Made by a program: the position numbers and the translations under genes
In this document: positions 1 through 8,078 of the stretch, in pieces
How positions within the stretch are numbered: the stretch's first letter is position 1
How the letters are laid out: each line of letters starts with the position of its first letter
The notes under the pieces: model-generated
Database searches by the model: none
Told to the model about the DNA's origin: nothing
The model's input: the letters and a program-made list of their open reading frames with translations, nothing else
Assembly: GCF_024721995.1 (NCBI RefSeq)
Contig: NZ_JANQBC010000008.1
Location: 124,001 to 188,000, forward strand
Direction of reading: 5' to 3'
Source: Paenibacillus radicibacter
Lineage (GTDB): Bacteria; Bacillota; Bacilli; Paenibacillales; NBRC-103111
DNA: 64,000 bases

Positions 1-2494
1 CGCATACTCCTGCTTGCAAGGTTGGTTTAAGCTTCTTCCCCTTCTGTGTCGCAAGGTCTACCAACTGACCAACGCCATCTCGATCTAACACTTGGAACGG
101 ATTATTAGGGAGCACCTTCTGGTCTACATAGTAAGTAAGGAACTTACCTTCAGCATCATCACGACTGTAGCCGAATGTCATTTGTGTTAAGTCATTTGTT
201 CCATAAGAGAAGAAATCTGCATAGGGCACAAGCTTCTCAGCTGTAAGTGCTGCGCGTGGCACTTCAATCATCGTACCGATTTCATAATCACATTCAACAC
301 CTGCTGCTGTGAAAATTTCAAGTGCCATACTTGTGATTCGCTCATGGAAGAACTTAAGTTCCGTGTAGTGACCTACAAGTGGAATCATAATATGTGGAAT
401 CACTTCTACACCTTTATGAATGCTAATAACAGCTGCTTGGAATAGCGCTCTAATTTGCATATCATAAATTTCTGGATATAGGATACCTAGACGACAGCCA
501 CGCTGACCTAACATTGGATTCACTTCATGTAGAGAGCGAACTTTCTTGATCAATGTACGCAATTTATTTGCATCATTCGATTGCTCTCTACCATTTTTCA
601 AAAAATCAGCCATCTGCTCATTCAATTCATCTAGGTTCGGTAAAAACTCATGAAGTGGTGGATCAAGCAAGCGAACTGTTACAGGGTAGCCGTCCATTGC
701 TTTGAACAATCCTTCGAAATCACTTTGCTGCATCGGCAGCAAACGATCTAGTGCCTCTAGACGATCCCTGAGATTCTCAGCCAAGATCATAGCCTGCACA
801 ACTGGCAGTCGATCATGGCCGAAGAACATATGCTCTGTACGACATAAGCCAATCCCTTCTGCACCGAATTCACGTGCTTTACGCGCATCCTCTGGATGAT
901 CCGCATTCGTATAAATTTTCATCGAACGAATCTCATCTGCCCATGACAAGACAGTAAGCAATTCATCGGATAAGTTCACATCCGTTAACTCCACTTTGCC
1001 ATCAATTACGCGACCTGTAGCACCGTCAATAGAGATCCAATCCCCTTCTTGGTACGTACGTCCGTTAATCGATAACTGCTTCAATTCATCATCCACTTCA
1101 GCTGCTTCACAGCCACATACGCAAGGTTTGCCCATACCACGAGCTACAACGGCAGCATGGCTCGTCATGCCACCATGACTAGTTAGAATACCTTGTGCCA
1201 CGATCACACCATGAATATCTTCAGGTGTCGTTTCACTGCGAACGAGGATTACTTTCCCTTGCTTCTTACTCCAAGATTCTGCTGTATCCGCATCGAACAC
1301 AATCTGACCACTTGCTGCACCTGGGGATGCTGGAAGTCCTGTTGCTAATACATTAAGTGTAATTGAAGGATCAATGGATGGGTGTAGCAATTGATTCAGA
1401 TGCGCTGTATCCAAGCGTTCAATCGCTTCGGCTTTCGTAATCATATCCTCATTTACAAAATCAACTGCTGTCTTCACAGCCGCCTGTGCAGTACGCTTCG
1501 CATTGCGTGTTTGCAACATATATAAACGATTCTTCTCAATCGTGAATTCAATATCTTGCACATCACGATAGTGGGCTTCAAGCTGAGCAGCTGTTTCACT
1601 TAGAAGCTTGTAAATCTCAGGCATTTCTACTTCCATCTCAGAGATCGCTTTCGGTGTACGTACACCAGCAACCACATCTTCCCCTTGTGCATTCGTTAAA
1701 TACTCACCGAACAACTTACGTTCACCTGTGGATGGGTTACGTGTGAACAGCACACCTGTACCACAGTCATCCCCTAAATTACCGAACACCATCGATTGAA
1801 TGTTTACGGCTGTACCTTGCTCATCAGGAATCGCATGTAATCTTCTATAAATAATCGCACGGTGGTTGTTCCAACTGCGAAATACGGCTTCTACTGCAAG
1901 AAGCAATTGCTCTTGTACATCCTGTGGGAACGGTTTACCTGCATTTGTTTTCACAACATTTTTGTATGACACAATTAGTTCTGCAAGGTCTTGAGCCGTT
2001 AATTGTTGATCGGTCTCCACCTTACGACTCTGCTTCATTGTGCGTAATATTTTTTCAAAATAAACACCCTCAACCCCAAACACAACATTACTAAACATCT
2101 GAATGAATCGACGGTAACAATCAAGCGCAAAGCGCTCGTTACCACTTAACTCTGCTAAACCTTTAACAGTCTCGTCATTAAGACCTAAATTCAAGATCGT
2201 ATCCATCATACCAGGCATGGAATTAACCGAACCCGAGCGAACGGAAATTAGGAGTGGAGCTGTCGGATCGCCGAAGCGTTGATCTTTCTTTTGTTCCAGT
2301 TCAGTCATCGACTGTTTCATTTCGTCGAGCAAACCTTCTGGCAATTGATGTCCTTGATAATACGCCCGACAAGCTTCCGTCGTTATCGTGAAACCAGGAG
2401 GCACAGCCAATCCAGCACGAGTCATCTCCGCTAAATTCGCACCTTTACCCCCAAGTAATTGCTTCAAATCCTTATTTCCCTCTTCAAAATGCAT
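1..2494 (-). CDS. ppdK: Pyruvate, phosphate dikinase, C-terminus cut by window edge
   Basis: Interconverts pyruvate and phosphoenolpyruvate using ATP and phosphate; here probably a gluconeogenic enzyme, since glpX is divergent. The reading frame is open to base 1. The N-terminus shows the LLGGKGANLAEM nucleotide-binding signature and PPGFTITTEAC. The phospho-histidine motif GGMTSHAAVVARG is near 1145-1185. At the edge the frame reads GVGQLVDLA and ends on the Cys that normally opens the CGEHGGDP active-site motif, so about 40 residues are missing. The only in-frame ATG is at 2494 and has no visible Shine-Dalgarno. Codons upstream of it (TYRWI) still match the family N-terminus (KWV-FEEG), while the good ribosome-binding site at about 2557 serves ATG 2546 in another frame. 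See the finding. Function is secure; the start is not. Confidence 0.93.
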   Translation of the reverse strand, partial: MHFEEGNKDLKQLLGGKGANLAEMTRAGLAVPPGFTITTEACRAYYQGHQLPEGLLDEMKQSMTELEQKKDQRFGDPTAPLLISVRSGSVNSMPGMMDTILNLGLNDETVKGLAELSGNERFALDCYRRFIQMFSNVVFGVEGVYFEKILRTMKQSRKVETDQQLTAQDLAELIVSYKNVVKTNAGKPFPQDVQEQLLLAVEAVFRSWNNHRAIIYRRLHAIPDEQGTAVNIQSMVFGNLGDDCGTGVLFTRNPSTGERKLFGEYLTNAQGEDVVAGVRTPKAISEMEVEMPEIYKLLSETAAQLEAHYRDVQDIEFTIEKNRLYMLQTRNAKRTAQAAVKTAVDFVNEDMITKAEAIERLDTAHLNQLLHPSIDPSITLNVLATGLPASPGAASGQIVFDADTAESWSKKQGKVILVRSETTPEDIHGVIVAQGILTSHGGMTSHAAVVARGMGKPCVCGCEAAEVDDELKQLSINGRTYQEGDWISIDGATGRVIDGKVELTDVNLSDELLTVLSWADEIRSMKIYTNADHPEDARKAREFGAEGIGLCRTEHMFFGHDRLPVVQAMILAENLRDRLEALDRLLPMQQSDFEGLFKAMDGYPVTVRLLDPPLHEFLPNLDELNEQMADFLKNGREQSNDANKLRTLIKKVRSLHEVNPMLGQRGCRLGILYPEIYDMQIRALFQAAVISIHKGVEVIPHIMIPLVGHYTELKFFHERITSMALEIFTAAGVECDYEIGTMIEVPRAALTAEKLVPYADFFSYGTNDLTQMTFGYSRDDAEGKFLTYYVDQKVLPNNPFQVLDRDGVGQLVDLATQKGKKLKPTLQAGVC

Positions 2495-2546
2495 TATCCA
2501 GCGGTAAGTTAATTGAGTTGGTTCAGTTTGGATCATAGGGCGCATA
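2487..2546 (-). other. Possible 20-residue leader ORF overlapping the ppdK start
   Basis: An ATG at 2546 lies 10 bases after GGAG and opens a short frame beginning MRPMIQTEPN. It stops with a TGA inside the first codons of ppdK (ATG 2494). Skipping one base of the CCC at about 2519-2522 would join it in frame to ppdK. It may therefore be a coupled leader peptide, the true ppdK start with a one-base insertion, or a sequencing error. I cannot choose among these from the sequence. Confidence 0.4.
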
Positions 2547-2599
2547 TCATGACAGCTCCTTCAATTCATTTTTATTTTTAATAATGAGTCACATTTATG

Positions 2600-2628
2600 T
2601 TGATTGATTATATTTTATATCATATTAT
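2600..2628 (+). promoter_or_regulatory. Predicted SigA promoter of glpX
   Basis: TTGATT at 2600-2605, a 17-base spacer and TATTAT at 2623-2628. It overlaps the divergent ppdK promoter. A word TGTGACATACT at 2664-2674 lies just downstream and matches the CcpN box consensus as I recall it. Confidence 0.5.
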
Positions 2629-2642
2629 TAATTATGACACAA
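2614..2642 (-). promoter_or_regulatory. Predicted SigA promoter of ppdK
   Basis: Read on the minus strand: TTGTGT (2642-2637), a 17-base spacer and TATAAA (2619-2614). The segment 2614-2624 read on the minus strand (TATGATATAAA) is one base off the CcpN consensus. Overlap with the glpX promoter suggests joint control. Confidence 0.4.
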
Positions 2643-2693
2643 TATTTATTTGAATTTATCATATGTGACATACTAATAGGAGGGAACAGACAA

Positions 2694-3656
2694 ATGAGGA
2701 GAGAACTTTCTTTAGAAGTTGTTCGCGTAACTGAGCTGGCTGCATTGGCATCTGCAAGATGGATGGGAAAAGGAATGAAGAATGAAGCAGACGGTGCTGC
2801 AACATCAGCGATGCGTAAAATGTTCGATTCCGTACCGATTCACGGGACAGTCGTAATTGGCGAAGGAGAAATGGATGAAGCTCCAATGCTCTATATAGGT
2901 GAAAAAGTTGGGAATGGGCAAGGTTGTGAAGTGGATGTGGCTGTTGATCCCGTTGAAGGCACCGAACTTGTGGCAAATGGCCTCAATCATGCACTTGCGG
3001 TCGTTGCAATTGCGGATAAAGGACAACTTCTGCATGCCCCAGATATGTATATGGAAAAACTGGCTTGTGGACCGATGCTCAAAGGAAAGCTGAGTCTAGA
3101 TGACCCGCTTCCAGAGACGATTCGTAAAGCTTCGCTTTATTTGAACAAAAATATCGAAGATATTACGGTGTCGATCTTGGAACGCGAACGCCATGCCGAA
3201 CAGATTCGTACGCTTCGCGAGTTAGGAGTACGCATTAAATTGCTGAGTGCTGGTGATGTAGCAGGCGCGATCGCAACGGCGTTCCAAGAATCAGGAGTTG
3301 ATCTGTATGTCGGTTCTGGTGGTGCACCTGAAGGTGTCTTAGCCGCTGCTGCGCTCTACTGCTTGGAAGGGGAACTGCAAGGACGTCTCATGCCGCTTGA
3401 TGAAGAAGACCACAAGCGCTGCAAAGAGATGGGAATTGTTGATACGAACAAAATTTTGTATATGAAGGATATGGTTGGTGAGGAAGATGTGATCTTCGCT
3501 GCAACTGGGATTACACCGGGTGATTTCGTAAGTGGTGTGCGCTTCTTACCGAATCAACGTGCGGAAACGGAGTCGATTGTGATGCGTGCTGCGACGAAGA
3601 CGATTCGGTATATTAAGTCGTCGCATTATATGCCGGGGAAGTTTGACATAATGTAA
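2694..3656 (+). CDS. glpX: Class II fructose-1,6-bisphosphatase GlpX
   Basis: Hydrolyses fructose 1,6-bisphosphate to fructose 6-phosphate in gluconeogenesis, in the cytoplasm. The protein has 320 residues, the usual length for GlpX, and shows the metal- and substrate-binding motifs GEGEMDEAPML, DPVEGT and GSGGAPEGVLAA. The start is taken at ATG 2694, giving MRRELSLEVV, because AGGAGGG ends 9 bases before it; the longer frame from 2604 would add a hydrophobic, AT-rich tail not seen in the family. It is divergent from ppdK, another gluconeogenic gene. Only 9 bases separate its stop from the 160-bp inverted-repeat element at 3666-3825, which is the nearest structure that could affect its transcript end. 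Confidence 0.95.
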   Translation: MRRELSLEVVRVTELAALASARWMGKGMKNEADGAATSAMRKMFDSVPIHGTVVIGEGEMDEAPMLYIGEKVGNGQGCEVDVAVDPVEGTELVANGLNHALAVVAIADKGQLLHAPDMYMEKLACGPMLKGKLSLDDPLPETIRKASLYLNKNIEDITVSILERERHAEQIRTLRELGVRIKLLSAGDVAGAIATAFQESGVDLYVGSGGAPEGVLAAAALYCLEGELQGRLMPLDEEDHKRCKEMGIVDTNKILYMKDMVGEEDVIFAATGITPGDFVSGVRFLPNQRAETESIVMRAATKTIRYIKSSHYMPGKFDIM

Positions 3657-3665
3657 GTGGGGGCG

Positions 3666-3825
3666 CGTGGTGAAAAAGTCGGCTCACTTCGAAAAAAGTA
3701 GCACTTCCGGTCGCTGTCTCAATCGTGAATTTTGAATTGGATTTATGGTATTTTCACGATTTCAAAGGCGAACGCTACGCTCCTCCAGTTGCTACTTTTT
3801 ATCTACGTTGGACTTTTTCACCACG
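3666..3825 (+). repeat. 160-bp interspersed inverted-repeat element, copy A
   Basis: The outer arms are a perfect 15-bp inverted repeat (3666-3680 with 3811-3825). A second nested pair is ATCGTGAA with TTCACGAT near the centre. The same element recurs at 39526-39685 (copy B, same strand, also exactly 160 bp) and about 41172-41335 (copy C, opposite strand). A and C are nearly identical over the block from CTTCCGGTC to AAAGGCGAAC. No protein is evident. Confidence 0.85.
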
Positions 3826-4095
3826 GACTGAGTAGGCAGGAAAGATGGTCGGGTGCTTCGCACCCTCCCCTGTCTTTGCCATCCTTTGGATCGGCAGAGA
3901 GAAAGAAAGGCGATTGCTTACTTGATTGTTTACGTGTTTATCTACTTTTTTATCGACTACCTTCTACCTACTTAACTTATTTATTTGCTTAATGCTTACG
4001 TGCCTTTCTTACTTTGTTACCACTATCTTACGTACTTACATCTCATTCCTTCTACTTTCTTAGCCCCAACTAATCAACTGCATCTGCAAATAAAA
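3826..4095. other. Non-coding stretch: hairpin plus low-complexity pyrimidine-rich tract
   Basis: It contains a compact hairpin GGGTGC-TTC-GCACCC at 3851-3865, flanked by a weaker pairing of GGCAGGAAAGA with TCTTTGCC. From about 3915 to 4070 a T/C-rich tract repeats words such as CTTAC, TACTT and TTTA irregularly. I see no credible gene; the 86-residue frame over it is a chance frame. Confidence 0.5.
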
Positions 4096-4146
4096 TAAGG
4101 AAGCCCTAGACGTTCTCGCGAACTGTCTAAGGCTTCCTTTTATTGT
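4096..4146. terminator. Terminator of the 4168-5793 gene
   Basis: The stem is GGAAGCC-x-TAGAC with GTCTA-x-GGCTTCC around a TTCTCGCGAA-type loop. It is followed by T-rich sequence on both strands, so it could work in both directions. Confidence 0.85.
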
Positions 4147-4167
4147 ACCCACTATTTTTACATCAAA

Positions 4168-5793
4168 TTACTTAGTTTGATAATACGCCTTGAGAACATC
4201 CTTAATCCCGAGCACGTTACCAAGCAGATTCTTAGCACTGAAGTAGATGCTGCCTTTTACTTCAGCGTATTTTTTATTGTAATCAAGTTGATCTGTGATT
4301 TGAGTAGCTGTAGACCAACCCGCTTCTTTCGTGCCTAGCTTGTAAGGAGCTTGTCCGATGTACAACTTAACGTTGCTGCCACGCGTTTCATTTACCCACC
4401 AATCGACCAGCTTATCGTAAGCTGCTGCCTTAAAGCCGATGCTCCAATAAATTTGCGGAGCGACGTAATCCATCCAACCGTTACGAATCCACGTACGCAC
4501 ATCAGCACGTAGGCTGTCATAAGCCGTTACGCCAGCTGTAGTCGGAGAACCTGTTGGATCTGTGCTTTGATTCTTCCATACACCGAACGGACTAATACCG
4601 AATTCCACATTCTTCTTCTCCGCTTTAATCGATTGATTTAAATCTCTCACGAACTGATTAATGTTATCCCGACGCCAGTCGTCGATGTTCTTGATATTCC
4701 CTTTATTGTAGGCAGCAAATGCCGCCTCGTCAGCAAATTTCTCCGAACCATAAGGATAGAAATAATCATCCAAATGCACGCCATCCACGTTATACCCTTT
4801 TACCACTTCCATAATTGTATCAATAATGTGGGAGCGAGCTTCTGGAATCCCTGGATTTAAGTATAGCTTGTTGCTATTCTTCACGATCCACTCTGGATGC
4901 GTCTTCGCTGGGTGATTACTAGCAAGCTCGTCCATATTTACCCCATTACTTGCACGGAACGGATTGAACCAAGCATGAAACTCCATGCCACGCTTGTGAG
5001 TCTCTTCCACCATGAATGCAAGTGGATCGTATCCAGGATCTTTACCTTGTGTACCTGTCAGCCACTTGGACCATGGGACAAGCTTGGACTTATACAGTGC
5101 ATCTGACTCCGGGCGAACTTGAACGAATACAGCATTGATACCCATATCTTTTAAGCTGTCTAAAAGCTTCGTATACTCCGCCTTTTGGCTTTGTACAGAC
5201 AATCCAGTTTTCGATGGCCAATCGATATTATATACCGTCGAAATCCATGCTCCACGAAGTTCCTTCGTCTTATCCCCAACTGGCGGCTGTACCGGTGGTT
5301 GTACTGGCGGTTGAACTGGAGGCTGTACCGGCTCTTGATCGATAATATTCACTTCATTCTTATCGCCATTCCACTGCACCGTTGACCCTAGTCCTTCACT
5401 TACAAAGCGAAGCGGAACCATCGTACGAGCATTTCTAAGCTCTGCTGCCGCACCTAGTTCAATTTTTCTGCCATTTAAAAGCGCAGTCTTATTCCCGATC
5501 TTCTGCACGATAACGTTATTTTTCTTCGTAATCGTCACTTCTTCCGTCTTCGCATTCCACTCGACTTTAGCCCCTAAAGCCTCCGTCACGAATCGAATCG
5601 GAACCATCGTAAGTCCGATTTCCGTGTAAATAAACGGCGGTGAATCCGACTGAATCAACTTTCCATTTACCTTAAGCTTTACATCATAAGAAATGGTATT
5701 CGGCGCTTTAGCCCATACCGTTGAAACCGACTGTAATCCAAGCACCATAACGAGTAAACAGATGAAAAATCTAAACAACTTTATTCTTTTCAA
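4168..5793 (-). CDS. Secreted family-10-like glycosyl hydrolase with copper-amine-oxidase-like N-terminal domain
   Basis: The 541-residue protein begins with a signal peptide (about residues 1-28, ending VWA). Two copies of the copper-amine-oxidase N-terminal-type repeat follow (about 36-150; motifs MVPIRFVTEALG and MVPLRFVSEGLG). A Pro-rich linker of repeated VQPP comes next, then a TIM-barrel domain of the GHL10 (DUF187) type from about residue 183, with LRGAWIST, GINAVFVQVRP, DGVHLDDYFYPY and WMDYVAPQIYW. Such proteins are exported and presumed to act on cell-wall or other polysaccharide; the substrate is unknown. The start is TTG 5793 with GGGAGG about 10 bases upstream; a nearer ATG at 5800 is out of frame. 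It is divergent from an NlpC/P60 gene, which also suggests a wall role. Confidence 0.88.
   Translation of the reverse strand: MKRIKLFRFFICLLVMVLGLQSVSTVWAKAPNTISYDVKLKVNGKLIQSDSPPFIYTEIGLTMVPIRFVTEALGAKVEWNAKTEEVTITKKNNVIVQKIGNKTALLNGRKIELGAAAELRNARTMVPLRFVSEGLGSTVQWNGDKNEVNIIDQEPVQPPVQPPVQPPVQPPVGDKTKELRGAWISTVYNIDWPSKTGLSVQSQKAEYTKLLDSLKDMGINAVFVQVRPESDALYKSKLVPWSKWLTGTQGKDPGYDPLAFMVEETHKRGMEFHAWFNPFRASNGVNMDELASNHPAKTHPEWIVKNSNKLYLNPGIPEARSHIIDTIMEVVKGYNVDGVHLDDYFYPYGSEKFADEAAFAAYNKGNIKNIDDWRRDNINQFVRDLNQSIKAEKKNVEFGISPFGVWKNQSTDPTGSPTTAGVTAYDSLRADVRTWIRNGWMDYVAPQIYWSIGFKAAAYDKLVDWWVNETRGSNVKLYIGQAPYKLGTKEAGWSTATQITDQLDYNKKYAEVKGSIYFSAKNLLGNVLGIKDVLKAYYQTK
5282..5329 (-). repeat. Four 12-bp tandem units encoding VQPP repeats
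   Basis: Imperfect units such as GGCGGCTGTACC and GGTGGTTGTACT lie in tandem inside the hydrolase gene. They encode the flexible Val-Gln-Pro-Pro linker between the two domains. Confidence 0.85.
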
Positions 5794-5932
5794 CTTTCAT
5801 TTTCCTCCCATCACATTCCAATCGTAGCAGCCAAATTTACCAATATTTAATGAATGAAATCAACAATTACCAATGCTATGCTTGTACGTGCACGGGATTA
5901 TCCCCTAAATACATACTTGGAGGAGATACAAC

Positions 5933-6664
5933 TTGAAGAAAAAACTTGGAGTTCTCATGATCGCCTCAAGCCTAATGCTTGGTGCTATGCCAATGAGTAC
6001 CTTTGCAGCTGAAAGCCCAGACACAGAGCTGGAAATCACTTTCGGTGCTTATGCAAAAAATACATACGAAACAACCATTGAATATGGTGTCAACTTACGT
6101 TCTACACCAAGTACCGCAAAGAAACCAATCCTTTTTTTGAAAAAAGGAGAGAAAGTTCATGTGGTCAAACAAGTAAATGCGAATTGGTTGCAAGTCCAAA
6201 CCAAACAAGGTCAATCCGGCTACATATCTTCTAACGCAAAATACACGGATTATGTTGCACCTAGCGCAAATACGAATAAGTCCGAAAAAATCGTTAAATT
6301 CGCTAAATCCTTAATGGGAAAAGTTACATACAAATACGGTGCACGTGATCCGAAGAATTTTATCTTCGACTGCTCCTCTTTTACACAATACGTATACAAA
6401 GAAGCTGCTGACCTCTCGATTAAATGGGGATCCAACTCGCAGAATAATCAACTTGCTAAAGTAGCTAAAAAATCCGACCTACGTGTCGGAGATCTCGTAT
6501 TCCTACGCGTAAATGGGACAGGCATTGGTCATGTAGGAATTTATATAGGTGATGGTCAAATGATCCATGCCACACCTTCCGCTAACGGAGTGGCAATTTC
6601 CTCTTTAGAGACAGGCTACTGGAAAGACCGTTTTGTCAATGGCGGAAGAATGCCTTCAAACTAA
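5933..6664 (+). CDS. Secreted NlpC/P60 endopeptidase with SH3b domain
   Basis: It probably cleaves stem peptides of peptidoglycan (gamma-D-Glu to diamino acid bonds, the family activity). The 243 residues comprise a signal peptide (1-25, ending TFA-AES), a bacterial SH3 domain (about 48-108, NLRSTPS start) and an NlpC/P60 domain (about 115-240). The catalytic Cys147 sits in FDCSSFTQYVY, and His200 in GIGHVGIYIG and a later His212 complete the usual set. The start is TTG 5933 with GGAGGAG 7 bases upstream. A terminator follows directly. It is divergent from the exported hydrolase gene at 4168-5793. Family is secure; the physiological substrate is inferred. Confidence 0.92.
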   Translation: MKKKLGVLMIASSLMLGAMPMSTFAAESPDTELEITFGAYAKNTYETTIEYGVNLRSTPSTAKKPILFLKKGEKVHVVKQVNANWLQVQTKQGQSGYISSNAKYTDYVAPSANTNKSEKIVKFAKSLMGKVTYKYGARDPKNFIFDCSSFTQYVYKEAADLSIKWGSNSQNNQLAKVAKKSDLRVGDLVFLRVNGTGIGHVGIYIGDGQMIHATPSANGVAISSLETGYWKDRFVNGGRMPSN

Positions 6665-6683
6665 TTATCATTTATAATGCAAA

Positions 6684-6713
6684 TAAAGGATGCCGATTTG
6701 GCATCCTTTTTAC
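6684..6713 (+). terminator. Terminator of the NlpC/P60 gene
   Basis: The stem GGATGCC/GGCATCC (6688-6706) is followed by TTTTT. Confidence 0.88.
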
Positions 6714-6733
6714 ATTTTTAAACTTATATCGAT

Positions 6734-6934
6734 TTAACCTAATTCCTCTTCATCCGCACTATCGTATTCCGCATCGAAATCATCGAGACCTGCATCGTCA
6801 ATTTCGAGTTCATCTTCGTCTTCATCATCTTCATCCTCATCGTCTTCTATTGCATCATCAAGCAATTCTTCACTTAACTCAGCATCATCTAAGGCTTCTT
6901 CCGCCAATCTTAACTCATCCATCTCTGGTTTCAT
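6734..6934 (-). CDS. Very acidic 66-residue protein of unknown function
   Basis: I do not recognise this protein. More than half of its residues are Asp or Glu, with a run of D/E in the middle and no Cys or Trp. It starts with ATG 6934 and has AGGAGG 8 bases upstream, which supports real translation. No membrane segment or signal peptide is visible. It converges on the NlpC/P60 gene, 70 bases away, with that gene's terminator between them. Such chains are expected to be disordered and might bind metal ions or basic partners, but this is only inference. The neighbouring corA (magnesium transport) may be coincidence. Confidence 0.6.
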   Translation of the reverse strand: MKPEMDELRLAEEALDDAELSEELLDDAIEDDEDEDDEDEDELEIDDAGLDDFDAEYDSADEEELG

Positions 6935-6988
6935 CCTACATTCCTCCTTGATGATTCAGGATTATCCTATATCTTAAAAATATTATGC

Positions 6989-7018
6989 TTGTCTCTGTTA
7001 TATACCTGTTCGTATAGT
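6989..7018 (+). promoter_or_regulatory. Predicted SigA promoter of corA
   Basis: TTGTCT (6989-6994), an 18-base spacer and TATAGT (7013-7018), about 40 bases before the TTG start. No magnesium riboswitch is visible in the short leader. Confidence 0.5.
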
Positions 7019-7059
7019 AGAATGATAATAATGATTGCACGAGAAAGGAATGACCCTGA

Positions 7060-8004
7060 TTGATCCGTACATTAGCCATCACTAAAGACAATAAATTGCT
7101 GGAGTACCTTACGCTTGAGCAATTAAAATCCGATACGATTCAGTGGTATTGGGTAGATCTGACTGCACCCACAGAAGAAGAAGGGAAATTACTTCAGGAT
7201 TATTTCCATTTCCATCCACTTGCAATTGAAGATTGCTTCAATCTGCTTCAAAGACCGAAGTTAGATCACTATGATGACATCCAATTCCTCATCTTACATG
7301 CGATTGAACATCCATCTTTAGTTGCTAAAGAAATCAATATGTTTGTAGGGCCTAACTTTATCGTTACCTTCTCCTTGGAACAAATTCAGGTCATTGAAGA
7401 AGCACGCGAACGAGTACGTAAACAATCTTCTGGTTGGCAAATCGGTCCTCTATTTGCTGCGCATGCTGTCATCGATAAGACCGTTGATCAATATTTTCCA
7501 TGCGTTCATCAGATTGAAGACGGACTAGATGATCTTGAAAGCAGTCATAACGAAATCGTGAGTAATATGGATCAATTGTTTGCCATCCGTTCCCGGTTAC
7601 TCAAGCTAAGAAGAACGATTATCCCGATGCGCGACTTACTCTACCATGTTATTAACTCAAATCGCATACCGGGTCTCAAAGAGCATCTGTTTTATTTTTC
7701 CGATATTCATGATCATCTGCTCAAATTAACCGATATGATCGAATCCAATCGCGAGATTACCGCTGATCTGCGTGACTCTTATATTTCGCTTAATTCCAAT
7801 CGGATGAACAGCATCATGAAGACTCTTACCGTTATTACCGTTATTTTCATGCCGCTTACGTTCTTAGCTGGGGTGTATGGGATGAATTTCACCAATATGC
7901 CTGAGCTCGGTTGGAAATGGGGATACTTTATTGTAATAGGCATCATGATTACCGTTGCCGGCTCCATGTATGTCTGGTTTAAACGCAAAGGTTGGTTCGA
8001 ATAA
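7060..8004 (+). CDS. corA: CorA-family magnesium/cobalt transporter
   Basis: A membrane channel for Mg2+ (and Co2+), functioning as a pentamer. The 314 residues have a long soluble N-terminal part with the expected alpha/beta then helical pattern. Two C-terminal membrane segments follow, with the family signature YGMNFTNMPE between them and a short basic tail (WFKRKGWFE). The start is TTG 7060, preceded by AAAGGA about 10 bases upstream. It appears monocistronic, with its own promoter and a two-way terminator that it shares with the sugar permease gene converging from the right. Confidence 0.95.
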   Translation: MIRTLAITKDNKLLEYLTLEQLKSDTIQWYWVDLTAPTEEEGKLLQDYFHFHPLAIEDCFNLLQRPKLDHYDDIQFLILHAIEHPSLVAKEINMFVGPNFIVTFSLEQIQVIEEARERVRKQSSGWQIGPLFAAHAVIDKTVDQYFPCVHQIEDGLDDLESSHNEIVSNMDQLFAIRSRLLKLRRTIIPMRDLLYHVINSNRIPGLKEHLFYFSDIHDHLLKLTDMIESNREITADLRDSYISLNSNRMNSIMKTLTVITVIFMPLTFLAGVYGMNFTNMPELGWKWGYFIVIGIMITVAGSMYVWFKRKGWFE

Positions 8005-8025
8005 TTGAACATCAAATTCATACAA

Positions 8026-8070
8026 AAAAAGCTGCTAACATCCTTTTCAGATGCCTTGCAGCTTTCTCTT
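8026..8070. terminator. Bidirectional terminator between corA and the ABC permease gene
   Basis: The stem is AAAGCTGC/GCAGCTTT (8028-8035 with 8058-8065). A seven-T run follows on the minus strand and a TCTCTTTG tract on the plus strand. Confidence 0.8.
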
Positions 8071-8078
8071 TGTCCACA

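Noticed and set aside
3732-3992. 86-residue plus-strand frame after glpX
   Set aside because: It starts inside repeat copy A, has no ribosome-binding site and runs through low-complexity DNA.
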